Of a stretch of 64,000 bases of DNA, positions 1 through 8,605 are shown piece by piece (position 1 is the first letter of the stretch; every line of letters starts with the position of its first letter). The notes below the pieces were generated by a model. That model had not been told where the DNA came from and did not search any database. It was given only the letters and a program-made list of their open reading frames with translations. The translations under genes were made by a program, and so were the position numbers. The stretch comes from JAGLQA01 sp023135565 (lineage in GTDB: Bacteria; Acidobacteriota; Aminicenantia; UBA2199): positions 1-64,000 of the forward strand of contig DAOWCY010000005.1 of assembly GCA_030639305.1 (NCBI GenBank), given 5' to 3'.

Positions 1-243
1 ACGTCCTTTTACTTTTTCTAATTCTATGCTTCTTTGCTGATTCATCTTTTACTCCTTAAATTTTTTTTAACAAGCTTAGCCTGTTGTGTAATTTTAAGGG
101 TCGCCATTTGGCACAAATACGAGAGGGGTGGCGCTGAGGGGGCTTTTGCTTTTTCCCCGAAGCGACGGGGTGTGTTTGGTTGCGGCCAACGGCTGCGATA
201 GGTGTTCTGTGGCTAATTTTATGGCAGCCTGTAAAAAAAATCT
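1..243. other. Left-edge non-coding stretch with a dispersed repeat
   Basis: No convincing gene is seen. The segment 128-178 is a near copy of 27841-27890: a GGTGGC core, a GAGGGG run, a T-rich middle and CCCCGAAG-n-GACGGGG, which can fold as a short hairpin (CCCC/GGGG arms). It lies directly downstream of the minus-strand gene that stops at 244. Confidence 0.5.
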
Positions 244-807
244 CTAAACTTCGATAACTCCGAATTCCATGATGATTTTATCTCCAGAGGTTTCCGATTT
301 TTTACGCACTTCCGGGGTGACCCTGGTCAGTTCGTGGAACAGTCCGTCTCTCCAGAAAGATATTTTAAGATAGATATCCGGTTCCGCTTCCAGGCCGAAA
401 TCGCTGAAGGTTTTTTTGCCGAAAGAGAGGGAAAACCCGCCGTCTTTATCGGTAATGACTGCGCCGATGTAGTCGTCTTCGAATTTGTCTTCGTCCATAA
501 CCACCACTTTATGGAAGCTTAAGGGTTCGCTTTTTTTATCTCGCAGCGTACCGCGGATTTTGAATTCGCTGCCTAAGTTTTCCACATCGGAGATGGCCGC
601 ATGAATGAGTTCTTTTCCTTTCAGGTGTTTAGCTAATTTTGTTTTTATTTTTTCCCATTTTTTAGGAATTTTGTTCAGGAACTCGTTATTTAGAGAGATA
701 AATTGGGGATTAATCATACCGGGTGCGATGCCCTGCATATCGTGGATAAATTCCCAATCGATGAAGCCGATTTCGATTTTGTTATCCATGTCGATTATAT
801 TTCTCAC
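244..807 (-). CDS. Small transthyretin/dioxygenase-like beta-sandwich protein (hypothetical)
   Basis: This is a 187-residue soluble protein without a signal peptide. The C-terminal two thirds (about 80-185) look like a transthyretin or carboxypeptidase-regulatory-like beta sandwich: a VVVMDED stretch, then ITDKDGGFSLSF, then a PDIYLKISF strand. This layout is seen in small bacterial proteins related to the intradiol-dioxygenase fold. No metal-binding Tyr/His cluster is evident, so enzymatic activity is not claimed. I chose the GTG start at 807 because AGGAGG sits six bases upstream. It is divergent from the pyruvate kinase gene, and the shared region carries good promoter matches on both strands. 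The function is unknown. Confidence 0.7.
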   Translation of the reverse strand: MRNIIDMDNKIEIGFIDWEFIHDMQGIAPGMINPQFISLNNEFLNKIPKKWEKIKTKLAKHLKGKELIHAAISDVENLGSEFKIRGTLRDKKSEPLSFHKVVVMDEDKFEDDYIGAVITDKDGGFSLSFGKKTFSDFGLEAEPDIYLKISFWRDGLFHELTRVTPEVRKKSETSGDKIIMEFGVIEV

Positions 808-841
808 GTTTGCCTCCTGGGACAGCTTATTAATATGTCAT

Positions 842-869
842 ATTATATATCAAAAAAGAATTAATTCAA
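842..869 (-). promoter_or_regulatory. Predicted sigma70-type promoter for the 187-aa gene
   Basis: Read on the minus strand: TTGAAT (864-869), a 16-base spacer and a perfect TATAAT (842-847). It lies about 35 bases upstream of the GTG start at 807. This is a motif match only. Confidence 0.6.
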
Positions 870-887
870 TAGTAGGGCGAGCGATTA

Positions 888-917
888 TTGATGTGTCGTA
901 TCGGTTCGTGGTATAAT
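888..917 (+). promoter_or_regulatory. Predicted sigma70-type promoter for the pyruvate kinase gene
   Basis: TTGATG (888-893), an 18-base spacer and a perfect TATAAT (912-917) preceded by TG at 909-910 (extended -10). The 5' leader to the ATG at 963 would be about 40 bases. This is a motif match only. Confidence 0.65.
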
Positions 918-962
918 GGTGTTGTCACCGGGCAGGACCGGGAAACGGAGCAGGAGGTAATT

Positions 963-2891
963 ATGAAGACTATCAAAACAAAGATCGTGGCCACCATCGG
1001 CGCAGCCGGCCGCCGGAAAAATAAGCAGCAGGGCTCTTCCACCCGGAAAAGTTCTTATTCGCAGGGGATATACGATATGGAGGGCAGTAAAATCGCAGCC
1101 CCGGACATCGGTTATGAATATTTAGTCAAGGAGTTTTGCAGTCACGGAGTAGACCTGATCCGCCTTAATCTAAGTCACGTGCGCAAAGAGGATATAGCGG
1201 AGGTATTCTCTGAAATTAAGGAAGCAATCTTAGCCTGGGAAGAAGAAAACACAGGCCGGAGAGTGGCGCTGTTAGCTGACCTGCCCGGCCCTAAAATCAG
1301 GTTCCATTTCGACCGGGAGATGCATTTTAAAATCGGCGCTGAGTTTACGGTTCACTTTGACCGGCAGGCTGCCGGTGACAGCGAAGCGGCGGTATATATC
1401 GATGATAAACCATTAAAAGCGGCCATGCTGGATTTTGAAGTCGGCGCTGATTCCCGGTATCTTTTAAAAAAAGTAGAGAAAGAAAAAAGCAGCGGTTTAT
1501 ATAAAAGGTTTATGGAAGAGATTCAACGGTGTATTAAAAGCGGCGACAGGGTAATGGTGTTGGTAGGGGACGGTGATGTGGCGATGGAAGTGGACCCCGG
1601 TAAATTCGATGTGGATGGCGTCACAGTGCCCTGCAAAGTGGTAACGGTGAAAAAAAACGGTATAATAGGCAATAAGGGGTTCACCTTAAAGGGTGTTCAT
1701 ATGGAAATCCCATCTTTTACTGCGGAAGACCGGGAGAAACTGGCGGAATTGCTCGACGCCGAATATAAAATGAACCCGGAAAACCCGGTAATCGCATTTA
1801 TCGCCCTCTCTTTTACCCAGTCCGCGGACGATGTGCTGCGGGTAAAAGAATATATCGAGAACAAACTAAGCGAAGTTACCGGTTTGGCAGGGAGAGCAGC
1901 CCCCCTGCGTATCCCTTCGATAATAACGAAAATCGAAACCAGGTTGGGTTGGGAAGAGAGGGAAAGAATTCTCGATGCGGCGGACGGTATAATGGTAGCG
2001 CGCGGCGATTTAGGTTTGCAACTGGAGATCGAAGAGGTGCCTAAAATCCAGAAAGAGCTTATCCGCCTGTGCAATAAGCGCGGCAAGCCGGTGATTACCG
2101 CCACTGAAATGTTAAAAAGCATGACCGACAGTATCGAACCCACCCGTGCTGAAGGCACCGATGTTTTTAATGCCATATTGGACGGCAGTGATGCGGTAAT
2201 GACCTCTGATGAGACCGCCGCCGGCAGGTATCCCTTTCATGCTATCGGTAAGATGCGAAAAATAGCGTACCAGGCCGAGCGTTATTTTGAAATGGAAGGA
2301 ATCGTTAATGAAGACATAAGGAGGGAAGCGCATTTGCAGCGTTATCAAGAATTTCTAAAAGATGACTATGACAGGATCGAAGCAGGTTACCGGCGGATAA
2401 AAGACACGCACGGTTTAATTGTCGATCAAATAGCCGCCTGTAGTGAAGAGTGTGCCGGGCTGGAATGGCGGCGCAAGTTTTACCAGGATAAATTGCGCAT
2501 AGCCGGGGAGCAGCCCACTACTAACCGGGTTACGCAGGCCACCTGTACCATGAGCGAGGCGGAAGAAGTAAAATATATAATTGCTGCTTCCACATCGGGG
2601 CGCACGGTGCGGATGATATCCCGTCTGCGGCCTCGTTTAATGATAATAGGCGCTGCTCATGACATGGTCAACACCCGGAAATTAACTTTGAGTTATGGAG
2701 TGAAGCCCATTTGTACCGGCGTAGTGCCTGATGAGGAAGGAACCGAAGGGTTATTTGAAATATGCCGGAAGCTTATTTTGGCGGACCCTGGATTAGAGCC
2801 GCCCCGGGACAGGGACATGGTTATTTTCACAGCCGGCACACCGCTTGGCAAGCCCGGCACCACCAACCTGATAAAAATGAGAAAGTTATAA
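963..2891 (+). CDS. pyk: Pyruvate kinase, enlarged form
   Basis: It transfers phosphate from phosphoenolpyruvate to ADP at the end of glycolysis in the cytoplasm. Family signatures are clear: TKIVATIG near residue 6, GVDLIRLNLSH, ADLPGPKIRF, the ITKIET lysine (about 323), MVARGDLG (about 344), ITATEMLKSM, PTRAEGTDV and DETAAGRYP. At 642 residues it is well above the usual 470-590. About 35 residues are inserted right after the first strand (AGRRKNKQQGSS region), and a helical segment plus an unusual C-terminal part follow the barrel. The ATG at 963 is preferred over the upstream in-frame TTG at 888 because GGAGGTAA lies just before it and the promoter -10 falls between the two. SGETA is replaced by SDETA, a minor change. 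I see no reason to call it inactive. Confidence 0.9.
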   Translation: MKTIKTKIVATIGAAGRRKNKQQGSSTRKSSYSQGIYDMEGSKIAAPDIGYEYLVKEFCSHGVDLIRLNLSHVRKEDIAEVFSEIKEAILAWEEENTGRRVALLADLPGPKIRFHFDREMHFKIGAEFTVHFDRQAAGDSEAAVYIDDKPLKAAMLDFEVGADSRYLLKKVEKEKSSGLYKRFMEEIQRCIKSGDRVMVLVGDGDVAMEVDPGKFDVDGVTVPCKVVTVKKNGIIGNKGFTLKGVHMEIPSFTAEDREKLAELLDAEYKMNPENPVIAFIALSFTQSADDVLRVKEYIENKLSEVTGLAGRAAPLRIPSIITKIETRLGWEERERILDAADGIMVARGDLGLQLEIEEVPKIQKELIRLCNKRGKPVITATEMLKSMTDSIEPTRAEGTDVFNAILDGSDAVMTSDETAAGRYPFHAIGKMRKIAYQAERYFEMEGIVNEDIRREAHLQRYQEFLKDDYDRIEAGYRRIKDTHGLIVDQIAACSEECAGLEWRRKFYQDKLRIAGEQPTTNRVTQATCTMSEAEEVKYIIAASTSGRTVRMISRLRPRLMIIGAAHDMVNTRKLTLSYGVKPICTGVVPDEEGTEGLFEICRKLILADPGLEPPRDRDMVIFTAGTPLGKPGTTNLIKMRKL

Positions 2892-3259
2892 CCTCACTCG
2901 CGCGGCAGGGCGAAGCTTTTTGTTTTTCGTTTTTTTAAACAGAAGTTTTGATCAAACTTTTTCAAAAGTTTGGCCCCCGGCAGGGCCCCCGGCAGGGCCG
3001 CCGGAGGCAAAGAATGATGCCAAAACATACACCCTTTTGAAATTTTAGGCCGAAACATACAACTAAAGTTGTATTTTCTCTTTTTAGCTTTACAACCAAA
3101 AATACAACTTATGATGGATTGACAACTACCCAATTGTAGGATAAAACTAACTATGGTTAACATTTGTTTTTTGACATTAGTATAAGCTGGTTGTTAACCG
3201 GATAATTTAAAATGAGAACGACAAAAAGACAAACAATAAATATGATCAAGGAGGTCAAA
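2892..3259. other. Intergenic region with a palindromic dispersed repeat
   Basis: No gene is supported. Bases 2941-3013 hold a copy of the dispersed repeat that recurs near 4999 and 33523: GATCAAACTTTTTCAAAAGT, then a GGCCCCCGGCAGGG block (here partly duplicated), then GCCGCCGGAGGCA. Further right, 3060-3150 has several CAACTA/GTTGTA-type short inverted matches. A TTGACA hexamer occurs at 3171, but no well-spaced -10 follows it, so I do not call a promoter. Confidence 0.6.
2941..3013 (+). repeat. Dispersed palindromic repeat, copy 1
   Basis: It contains AAACTTTTTCAAAAGTTT (an imperfect hairpin), a CCCCCGGCAGGGCC block present twice, and the terminal GCCGCCGGAGGCA box. The same order of boxes is seen at 4999-5053 and, reversed, at 33523-33625. 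Confidence 0.75.
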
Positions 3260-4708
3260 ATGAAGAAACTTTTTGTTTTATTATTAATGGTTAGTTTAGT
3301 TATCGTCCTGCCCGCCAAAGTAAAGGTAGGAGAAGAAGTTGTAGAGAAGTTCACCACAGCCCACCCTTACAAGGGCGGTGAGATCCTGGAACAGATATTT
3401 CACTGGCCTGAAGCCGGTTATATTGCCATCCACTTCTCCCAATTCAACCTGGCCAAAGGCGACTATGTAGAAATCGCCAATGCCGAAGGCACCATTTCCT
3501 ATACTTATAAGGAAAAAGGTAAATCCGTCAAGGGCGGAACAGAAGCCATCAGTGAATTCTGGGCCACTCATATTCCCGGCGACACTGCCGTAGTCACCCT
3601 GTACAGTAAAAATAAAAATGGCGGCTTCGGATTTGAAGTTGACAAATGGGTACACGGTTATCCGCGGGAACAGATCGAGATCGCCTTCTTCAAAATGGAG
3701 AACGGTTTTGAAGCGGATGCCGGCATCGAAGCCATCTGCGGCACCAATGACAAAGAGTGGGCCCAATGTTATTTAGGCACCGACATGTACAACAATGCCA
3801 AAGCCGTATGCCGTCTTTTGATGAACGGCAGCAGCGCCTGTACCGGTTGGTTGTTAGGTTCCGAAGGCCACGTTATGACCAACGAACACTGTATCGGCAG
3901 CCAGAGCACCGCCGACAACACCGATTTCGAATTCATGGCTGAAGCTTCCTGCACCACCAATTGTTCCAGTTGGTTTGCCTGCCCCGGTACCGTAGTCGCC
4001 GATCACGGCACTGTGGTCCAACTCGACAGCGCCTTAGATTACACCTTAGTGATGCTGCCTACCAACGTCAGCGGCACCTATGGTTACCTGAAGATGCGTG
4101 ATACGCTGCCTACCATTAACGAAAGAATCTATATCCCGCAGCATCCCAGCGCCTACGGCAAACAGATCGCCGTATACAGCACCGATTCCCATGATGAATC
4201 GGGTTTCGGTGAAATTTACACCACCAGCGCGACTCCATGTTCCGGCGGCCCCGGCGACATCGGTTACTATGCCGATACCGAAGGCGGCAGTTCCGGTTCC
4301 CCGGTTATCGCTTTTGACGACAACTTAGTCGTAGCCCTGCATCACTGCGCCCTCTGCCCCAACCGCGGTGTTCCCATCCCGGCCATCATTGCCGACTTAG
4401 GCTCCAACATCCCCGCCGACGCAGTTGAAGGCGGCACTCCCCCGGAGCCAGGTCCCCCGGCAGCACCCAGCAACCTGACCGGCGCCAAGGATAAATACTC
4501 CGTGGCTTTAAGCTGGAGCGACAATTCCAACGACGAAGACGGTTTTAAAGTCTACAAGGACGGCGGTCTGGTAGCCACATTGGGCGCCAACACGACTTCC
4601 TATGAAGTTACCGGTCTGACCCGCAAGGTCACCTACACTTTCCAGGTATGTGCATTTAACGATTTAGGCACTGCTTGCTCCACCACCATTTCGGTGAGAA
4701 CCAGGTAA
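3260..4708 (+). CDS. Secreted S1-type serine protease (lysyl-endopeptidase-like) with C-terminal FnIII domain
   Basis: Predicted exported trypsin-fold protease of 482 residues. A Lys-Lys start and a Leu/Val-rich core ending near ALPAK-type residues (1-20) look like a signal peptide. Residues about 20-150 form an N-terminal prodomain-like region. The catalytic triad reads as His210 (TNEHC), Asp260 (LDYTLV) and Ser345 in GGSSGSPV, the arrangement of lysyl endopeptidase and Glu-specific bacterial proteases. Cysteines are frequent (CGTND, CTGW, CTTNC, HHCALC), consistent with disulfides in an extracytoplasmic protein. A Pro-rich linker (PPEPGPPAAP) leads to a fibronectin type III domain (about 397-482). 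The start at 3260 is set by AAGGAGG nine bases upstream; the longer in-frame ATG at 3212 lacks such a site. It is monocistronic, with a terminator behind it. The substrate is unknown. Confidence 0.88.
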   Translation: MKKLFVLLLMVSLVIVLPAKVKVGEEVVEKFTTAHPYKGGEILEQIFHWPEAGYIAIHFSQFNLAKGDYVEIANAEGTISYTYKEKGKSVKGGTEAISEFWATHIPGDTAVVTLYSKNKNGGFGFEVDKWVHGYPREQIEIAFFKMENGFEADAGIEAICGTNDKEWAQCYLGTDMYNNAKAVCRLLMNGSSACTGWLLGSEGHVMTNEHCIGSQSTADNTDFEFMAEASCTTNCSSWFACPGTVVADHGTVVQLDSALDYTLVMLPTNVSGTYGYLKMRDTLPTINERIYIPQHPSAYGKQIAVYSTDSHDESGFGEIYTTSATPCSGGPGDIGYYADTEGGSSGSPVIAFDDNLVVALHHCALCPNRGVPIPAIIADLGSNIPADAVEGGTPPEPGPPAAPSNLTGAKDKYSVALSWSDNSNDEDGFKVYKDGGLVATLGANTTSYEVTGLTRKVTYTFQVCAFNDLGTACSTTISVRTR

Positions 4709-4735
4709 ATACCGAAATTATAAGCAAATAAATAG

Positions 4736-4768
4736 GGGGACAGGGTTATCCTGTCCCCTTTTTTTTTA
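4736..4768 (+). terminator. Rho-independent terminator after the protease gene
   Basis: A perfect 9-bp stem (GGGGACAGG / CCTGTCCCC) with a five-base loop is followed by ten T residues. It lies 28 bases after the protease stop. Confidence 0.93.
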
Positions 4769-4814
4769 TCCGGGGTGAAGGTGCGGCGCACCCAGCCTAT
4801 AAGCTGCTTCGCAG

Positions 4815-4859
4815 CCCCGTACGCACGGGGAGGCGGTAAGCCGCTTCGCGGCAGGAGCC
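4815..4859 (+). repeat. Dispersed repeat, GC-rich type, copy 1
   Basis: CCCCGTACGCACGGGG palindrome followed by AGGCGGTAAGCCGCTTCGCG and GCAGGAGCC. It is nearly identical to 4912-4956. Related sequence occurs at 33540-33585 and, reversed, inside rlmN (6067-6120). Confidence 0.85.
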
Positions 4860-4911
4860 AACCAGGAACGTTTCTCAAAGCAGAAAATCGTATCGCTCAT
4901 AAAAAGTTTTG

Positions 4912-4956
4912 CCCCGTACGCACGGGGAGGCGATAAGCCGCTTCGCGGCAGGAGCC
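4912..4956 (+). repeat. Dispersed repeat, GC-rich type, copy 2
   Basis: Direct near-identical copy of 4815-4859, differing at one base (GGCGAT for GGCGGT). Both copies are followed within about 35 bases by a shared CGTATCGCTCAT stretch and an AAAAGTTTT box, so the duplicated unit is about 90 bases long. Confidence 0.85.
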
Positions 4957-4998
4957 TATAAGGGGCTTTCGAGTAACAGGAAAGCGTATCGCTCATTA

Positions 4999-5053
4999 AA
5001 AGTTTTGATCAAACTTTTTCAAAAGTTTGGCTCCCGGCAGGGCCGCCGGAGGC
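4999..5053 (+). repeat. Dispersed palindromic repeat, copy 2
   Basis: Same box order as 2941-3013: GATCAAACTTTTTCAAAAGT, then a CCCGGCAGGG block, then GCCGCCGGAGGCA. It ends ten bases before the rlmN promoter -10. Confidence 0.8.
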
Positions 5054-5060
5054 ATAAATA

Positions 5061-5069
5061 TGGTATAAT
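5061..5069 (+). promoter_or_regulatory. Extended -10 promoter element upstream of rlmN
   Basis: TGGTATAAT gives a TG extension plus a perfect TATAAT. No convincing -35 is seen because the repeat occupies that position. It is about 80 bases upstream of the rlmN start. Confidence 0.5.
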
Positions 5070-5150
5070 ATAGGATAAGATTAATTACCGGCAGCCGGTT
5101 TGTCGCAGGGAAATATCCTGTAAACCGCGCTGCTGAAAGGAAAACGATTC

Positions 5151-6248
5151 ATGTTGAAGTGGATATACGATCTATCCTATGAAGAATTAGAAAAAGATAT
5201 TGCTCACCTGTACCTGCCGCGATTTGTTGCCGACCAGGTCTGCCGGTGGCTCTATGAAAAAAATATAAACGATATAGCCTGCTGGTCCAATATCAGCAAA
5301 AAAAATAGGGAAACTTTATCGCAAACCTATGATATCCGGTTGAACAAAGTTTTAGAAGTCCAGGCAGATAGGGAAGGAAACCGGAAATATCTAATCGAAC
5401 TAAAAGACAAATACAAAATCGAAGCAGTCCTTATCAAAGAGAAAAAACATTTCACCATGTGTATCTCTACCCAGGTGGGCTGCGCCTTAAAATGTAAATT
5501 CTGCGCCACCGGGCGGATGGGTTTTAAAAGAAACTTAAGCAGCGGCGAGATTTTGTCCCAGGCGCTGCTGTTGAAAAAAGACGCCGCCGAAAATAGCGCA
5601 CCGGGGCAAAAAGAGAAAATAAATATCGTGTTTATGGGCATGGGCGAACCGCTGCTCAATTATGAGAACTTGAGCCGGGCGCTGCAGCTCATTACTTCGG
5701 AAAAAGGGATCGGCATTTCGCCGCGTAATATCACGGTCTCTACAGCGGGGATATTGGATGGAATTAAACGACTGGAAAAAGATTTCCCCCGCTTGAAGCT
5801 CAGTTTCTCTTTGAATGCCCCGGCGGCAGCGCTGCGTGAAGAGTTGATGCCCATTTCCAAAAAAGAGAAACTCGATGACATCCTGGCTTATTTTAGACAC
5901 ACTCCCAGGAAACACCGGGTTACTTTCGAATATGTACTGATAAAGGGCGTTAACGATTCCTTACAAGACGCCGAAAAAACCGCCGCCCTGCTGCGCGGCA
6001 TCCCCTGCAAAATCAACCTAATCCCTTATAACCCGGGAGGAAGCGGCGTAAATTTAGAATCAAAGGTGCTCCTTGCCGCGAAGCGGCTTAACGCCCCCCC
6101 ACGCGAGTGGGGTTTCGAAACCCCGGCGGAGCCGGAAGTGGAAGCTTTTTGCGAATACTTGCATTCCCGCGGTTATACTGTTATAATTAGATGGTCGAAA
6201 GGTAGGGAGATAAAATCCGCCTGCGGCCAGTTGGCAACGGAAATATGA
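5151..6248 (+). CDS. rlmN: Dual-specificity 23S rRNA/tRNA adenine-C2 methyltransferase, radical SAM
   Basis: It methylates C2 of A2503 in 23S rRNA and A37 in some tRNAs, using SAM both as radical source and as methyl donor. Features seen: CALKCKFC (Cys111, 115, 118) for the 4Fe-4S cluster, MGMGEPLLN, the STAG strand, the FSLNAP strand, and Cys358 in SACGQL, the conserved methyl-transfer cysteine. An N-terminal helical domain covers about 1-95. At 365 residues it is slightly long. The extra length is an insertion at about 304-329, in the usual NP-G...veaF loop, encoded by a copy of the dispersed GC-rich repeat (reverse orientation). The stop overlaps the next start by four bases (ATGA), so the helicase is translationally coupled. 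Confidence 0.93.
   Translation: MLKWIYDLSYEELEKDIAHLYLPRFVADQVCRWLYEKNINDIACWSNISKKNRETLSQTYDIRLNKVLEVQADREGNRKYLIELKDKYKIEAVLIKEKKHFTMCISTQVGCALKCKFCATGRMGFKRNLSSGEILSQALLLKKDAAENSAPGQKEKINIVFMGMGEPLLNYENLSRALQLITSEKGIGISPRNITVSTAGILDGIKRLEKDFPRLKLSFSLNAPAAALREELMPISKKEKLDDILAYFRHTPRKHRVTFEYVLIKGVNDSLQDAEKTAALLRGIPCKINLIPYNPGGSGVNLESKVLLAAKRLNAPPREWGFETPAEPEVEAFCEYLHSRGYTVIIRWSKGREIKSACGQLATEI
6064..6125 (-). repeat. Dispersed GC-rich repeat inserted in the rlmN coding sequence
   Basis: Reverse-complement relative of 4815-4859: TTGCCGCGAAGCGGCTTAAC followed by a CCCCACGCGAGTGGGG palindrome, ending in CCGGCGGAG. It is translated in frame as roughly 20 residues of the RlmN loop. Confidence 0.75.
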
Positions 6249-8605
6249 TGAAAAACAATAAAACCCACCAGGACGAAGAAGAAGTTCGCCCAGTTAAAAA
6301 AAAGGGGGCGGCGCCCCCAGCCGATAAAGGTGATATGAGCACCTCCCGTACAAAAAAGGGGACAGCCTCCCCAGCCGGTAAAGGTGAGCGGGACAGTTCC
6401 CGTAAAAGAAAGAAGCCCCCCGCACGCGTTACAAAAAAGAAAACACCCGCACACCCTAAGAAAAAAAAAGATTACCGGGAAAATGAAGAAGTTCGTTTTT
6501 TTAAAGAGCATATCCAGGGCATCAATAAGAAAAGCTTTCAATTAGATGATTTCCAGGAGAAAGCCATAGTGGGCGTGAGCAGTGACCGTTCGGTTTTAAT
6601 CGCGGCTCCCACCGGCGCGGGGAAGACCTTAGTGGCCGAATACCTGATTACTAAATGCTTGCGGGAAGGAAAAGGCGTTATCTACACCGCCCCTATAAAA
6701 GCGCTCTCCAACCAGAAATACCGCGAATTCGAAACCCTCTTCCCCGGCAAAGTGGGCATCATCACCGGGGATGTGAATATTAATCCTTTTGCCCCGCTGA
6801 TTATTATGACAACCGAGATATTTCGCAACCGCATCCTGGAAAATCCTGCCGGGCTGTCCGGCCACTCCTGGATTATCTTCGATGAAATCCACTATATCGA
6901 CAATCACGAGCGCGGCACAGTTTGGGAAGAGTCGTTGATTTTTCTTCCCCCGCACATGCGTTTTGTCGGGCTGTCGGCCACCATACCCAATGTCAGGCAG
7001 TTCGCTTCCTGGCTAAGGGAAATACACGTCCATCCCATCCAGGTCATAAAAGAAGATGAACGCCCCGTACCGCTGCATTTTTTATTTCAATGCAAAGGGC
7101 GGATTTGCGATTCCCTGAAAACAGTGGAAACGGAAGGCTACAGCCTGAAACACCGGAGGCCGCGAGGAAGCAATACTCCTTTAGCGCTCATTCAACATTT
7201 AGTCAGGACAGACCGCATCCCCTGCATCTATTTTACTTTCAGTCGTAAACGATGCGAGTACCTGGCCCAGGACGTTAAGGATATCGATTTCCTCAGCGCA
7301 GAAGAGAGCCTGGAGATATTGGCCATTTATGATGATTACTGCCGCCGCTACGACCTGTTAAGCGAGGAACGGGCAGCATCGCTCAGGTCTTTAGTGGGTA
7401 AGGGCATCGCCTACCATCATGCCGGGATACATCCCATGTTGAAAGAGATATTGGAGCGGTTGTTTACCGCCAAACTGGTAAAAATAATTTTTGCTACCGA
7501 AACCTTTGCTTTAGGGGTGAACATGCCCGCCCGGACGGTAGTATTGGACGACTTAAGAAAAAGTTACGGTAAATTTTTTATGACCTTAAAAGTGCGTGAT
7601 TTTTACCAGATGGCAGGCCGGTCGGGCCGGCGCGGCATCGACAGCGAAGGTTTTGTGTACAGCCGGATAGACCCGGGCACCGTGGCTTTCCGGGAAATCA
7701 AAACCATTGTCAAATCCTCTCCCGAAATCATCAAGAGCCGCTTTAATGTATCTTATGCCACCATATTGAATCTTTATGAAAGCCACGGCGAAGAGCTGTT
7801 GGAAATCCACACCCGTTCGTTTTTTTATTTCCAGGAGAAATTTCATACCCGTACAAGGCAGTTGGAGCAGATGAAAGCCAGGTTGGATATACTCAAACAG
7901 TTGGGTTACATCCATGACGGCAGCCTGACCGAGAAAGGCCATTTCGCCCGCAAAATGCACGGCAATGAACTGCCTATTTCGGAACTTTTCGGTTATGGAG
8001 CGTTGGAAGACATGACTGTCAAGCAGTTGGGGATATTGTGTTTGGCCGCGGTTTTCGAGCCTCGCGGCGGGGCGGTCAGGAAGAAATTCAAGGACGAAGA
8101 TGTCAGGCAGTTACAGCGTATGACCACCGCCGCTGTTCGCGGCATTCACAGGTTTGAGAAGAAGAAGCGGTTAAGTTATTTGAGTAAGAAGTTTTTTTTC
8201 GATTTATCCGGCTCGATAATGCACTGGATGAAGCAGGCTAATTTTAATCAAATTTTGCAGGAATTGCAGACCGACGAAGGGGAAGTGATACGTTATTATC
8301 GTATGAGCATCCAGATTTTGCGGGAGATGTTGGAGACCCCCGTTTCCGAAAGTTTAAAGAAGAAGGTCCACCAGGCGATTGCGTTGATCGACCGCGGTGT
8401 GATAGACGCCGAGGAGCAGTTACGCAAGACCGTGGAGTACGACGAGGAACTGGAAGCGGATTCGGAGTTGGGCGGCGACCGTGAGGAAGACGACCTTGAA
8501 GAAGGCGCTCTCGATGACGACCGGGAGTTTGAGATTGACCGGGAAGAGGGTGGCAGTGAGGAAGACGACCTGGAAGAGGACGTTCTCGAAGACCACCGGG
8601 AATAG
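6245..8605 (+). CDS. Ski2-like DExH-box RNA/DNA helicase
   Basis: ATP-dependent helicase of the Ski2/Mtr4-like SF2 group. Motifs: Walker A APTGAGKT (Lys127), TAPIKALSNQKYREF, TTEIFRNR, DEIH (Asp213), GLSATIPN, FATETFALGVNMPA and QMAGRSGRRG. After the core, a winged-helix and ratchet-like helical part (about 500-730) is present without an arch domain, which distinguishes it from eukaryotic Ski2. The first 75 residues are a Lys-rich extension with a near-duplicated KKG-(A/T)-(A/S)-P-A-(D/G)-KG motif. The last 55 are an acidic tail with two EEDDLEE-D repeats. Both tails are low complexity and probably disordered. The start overlaps rlmN (ATGA), which suggests a joint role in RNA processing or ribosome maturation; that link is inferred. 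Confidence 0.9.
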   Translation: MMKNNKTHQDEEEVRPVKKKGAAPPADKGDMSTSRTKKGTASPAGKGERDSSRKRKKPPARVTKKKTPAHPKKKKDYRENEEVRFFKEHIQGINKKSFQLDDFQEKAIVGVSSDRSVLIAAPTGAGKTLVAEYLITKCLREGKGVIYTAPIKALSNQKYREFETLFPGKVGIITGDVNINPFAPLIIMTTEIFRNRILENPAGLSGHSWIIFDEIHYIDNHERGTVWEESLIFLPPHMRFVGLSATIPNVRQFASWLREIHVHPIQVIKEDERPVPLHFLFQCKGRICDSLKTVETEGYSLKHRRPRGSNTPLALIQHLVRTDRIPCIYFTFSRKRCEYLAQDVKDIDFLSAEESLEILAIYDDYCRRYDLLSEERAASLRSLVGKGIAYHHAGIHPMLKEILERLFTAKLVKIIFATETFALGVNMPARTVVLDDLRKSYGKFFMTLKVRDFYQMAGRSGRRGIDSEGFVYSRIDPGTVAFREIKTIVKSSPEIIKSRFNVSYATILNLYESHGEELLEIHTRSFFYFQEKFHTRTRQLEQMKARLDILKQLGYIHDGSLTEKGHFARKMHGNELPISELFGYGALEDMTVKQLGILCLAAVFEPRGGAVRKKFKDEDVRQLQRMTTAAVRGIHRFEKKKRLSYLSKKFFFDLSGSIMHWMKQANFNQILQELQTDEGEVIRYYRMSIQILREMLETPVSESLKKKVHQAIALIDRGVIDAEEQLRKTVEYDEELEADSELGGDREEDDLEEGALDDDREFEIDREEGGSEEDDLEEDVLEDHRE

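Noticed and set aside
3157..3357. Short minus-strand frame before the protease
   Set aside because: It overlaps the protease signal-peptide region and has no SD or family look.
4633..4996. Overlapping minus-strand frames across the repeat region after the protease
   Set aside because: The reading frames consist of repeat DNA (the repeat gives PRSGL-PPRAYG peptides in both) and span the terminator.
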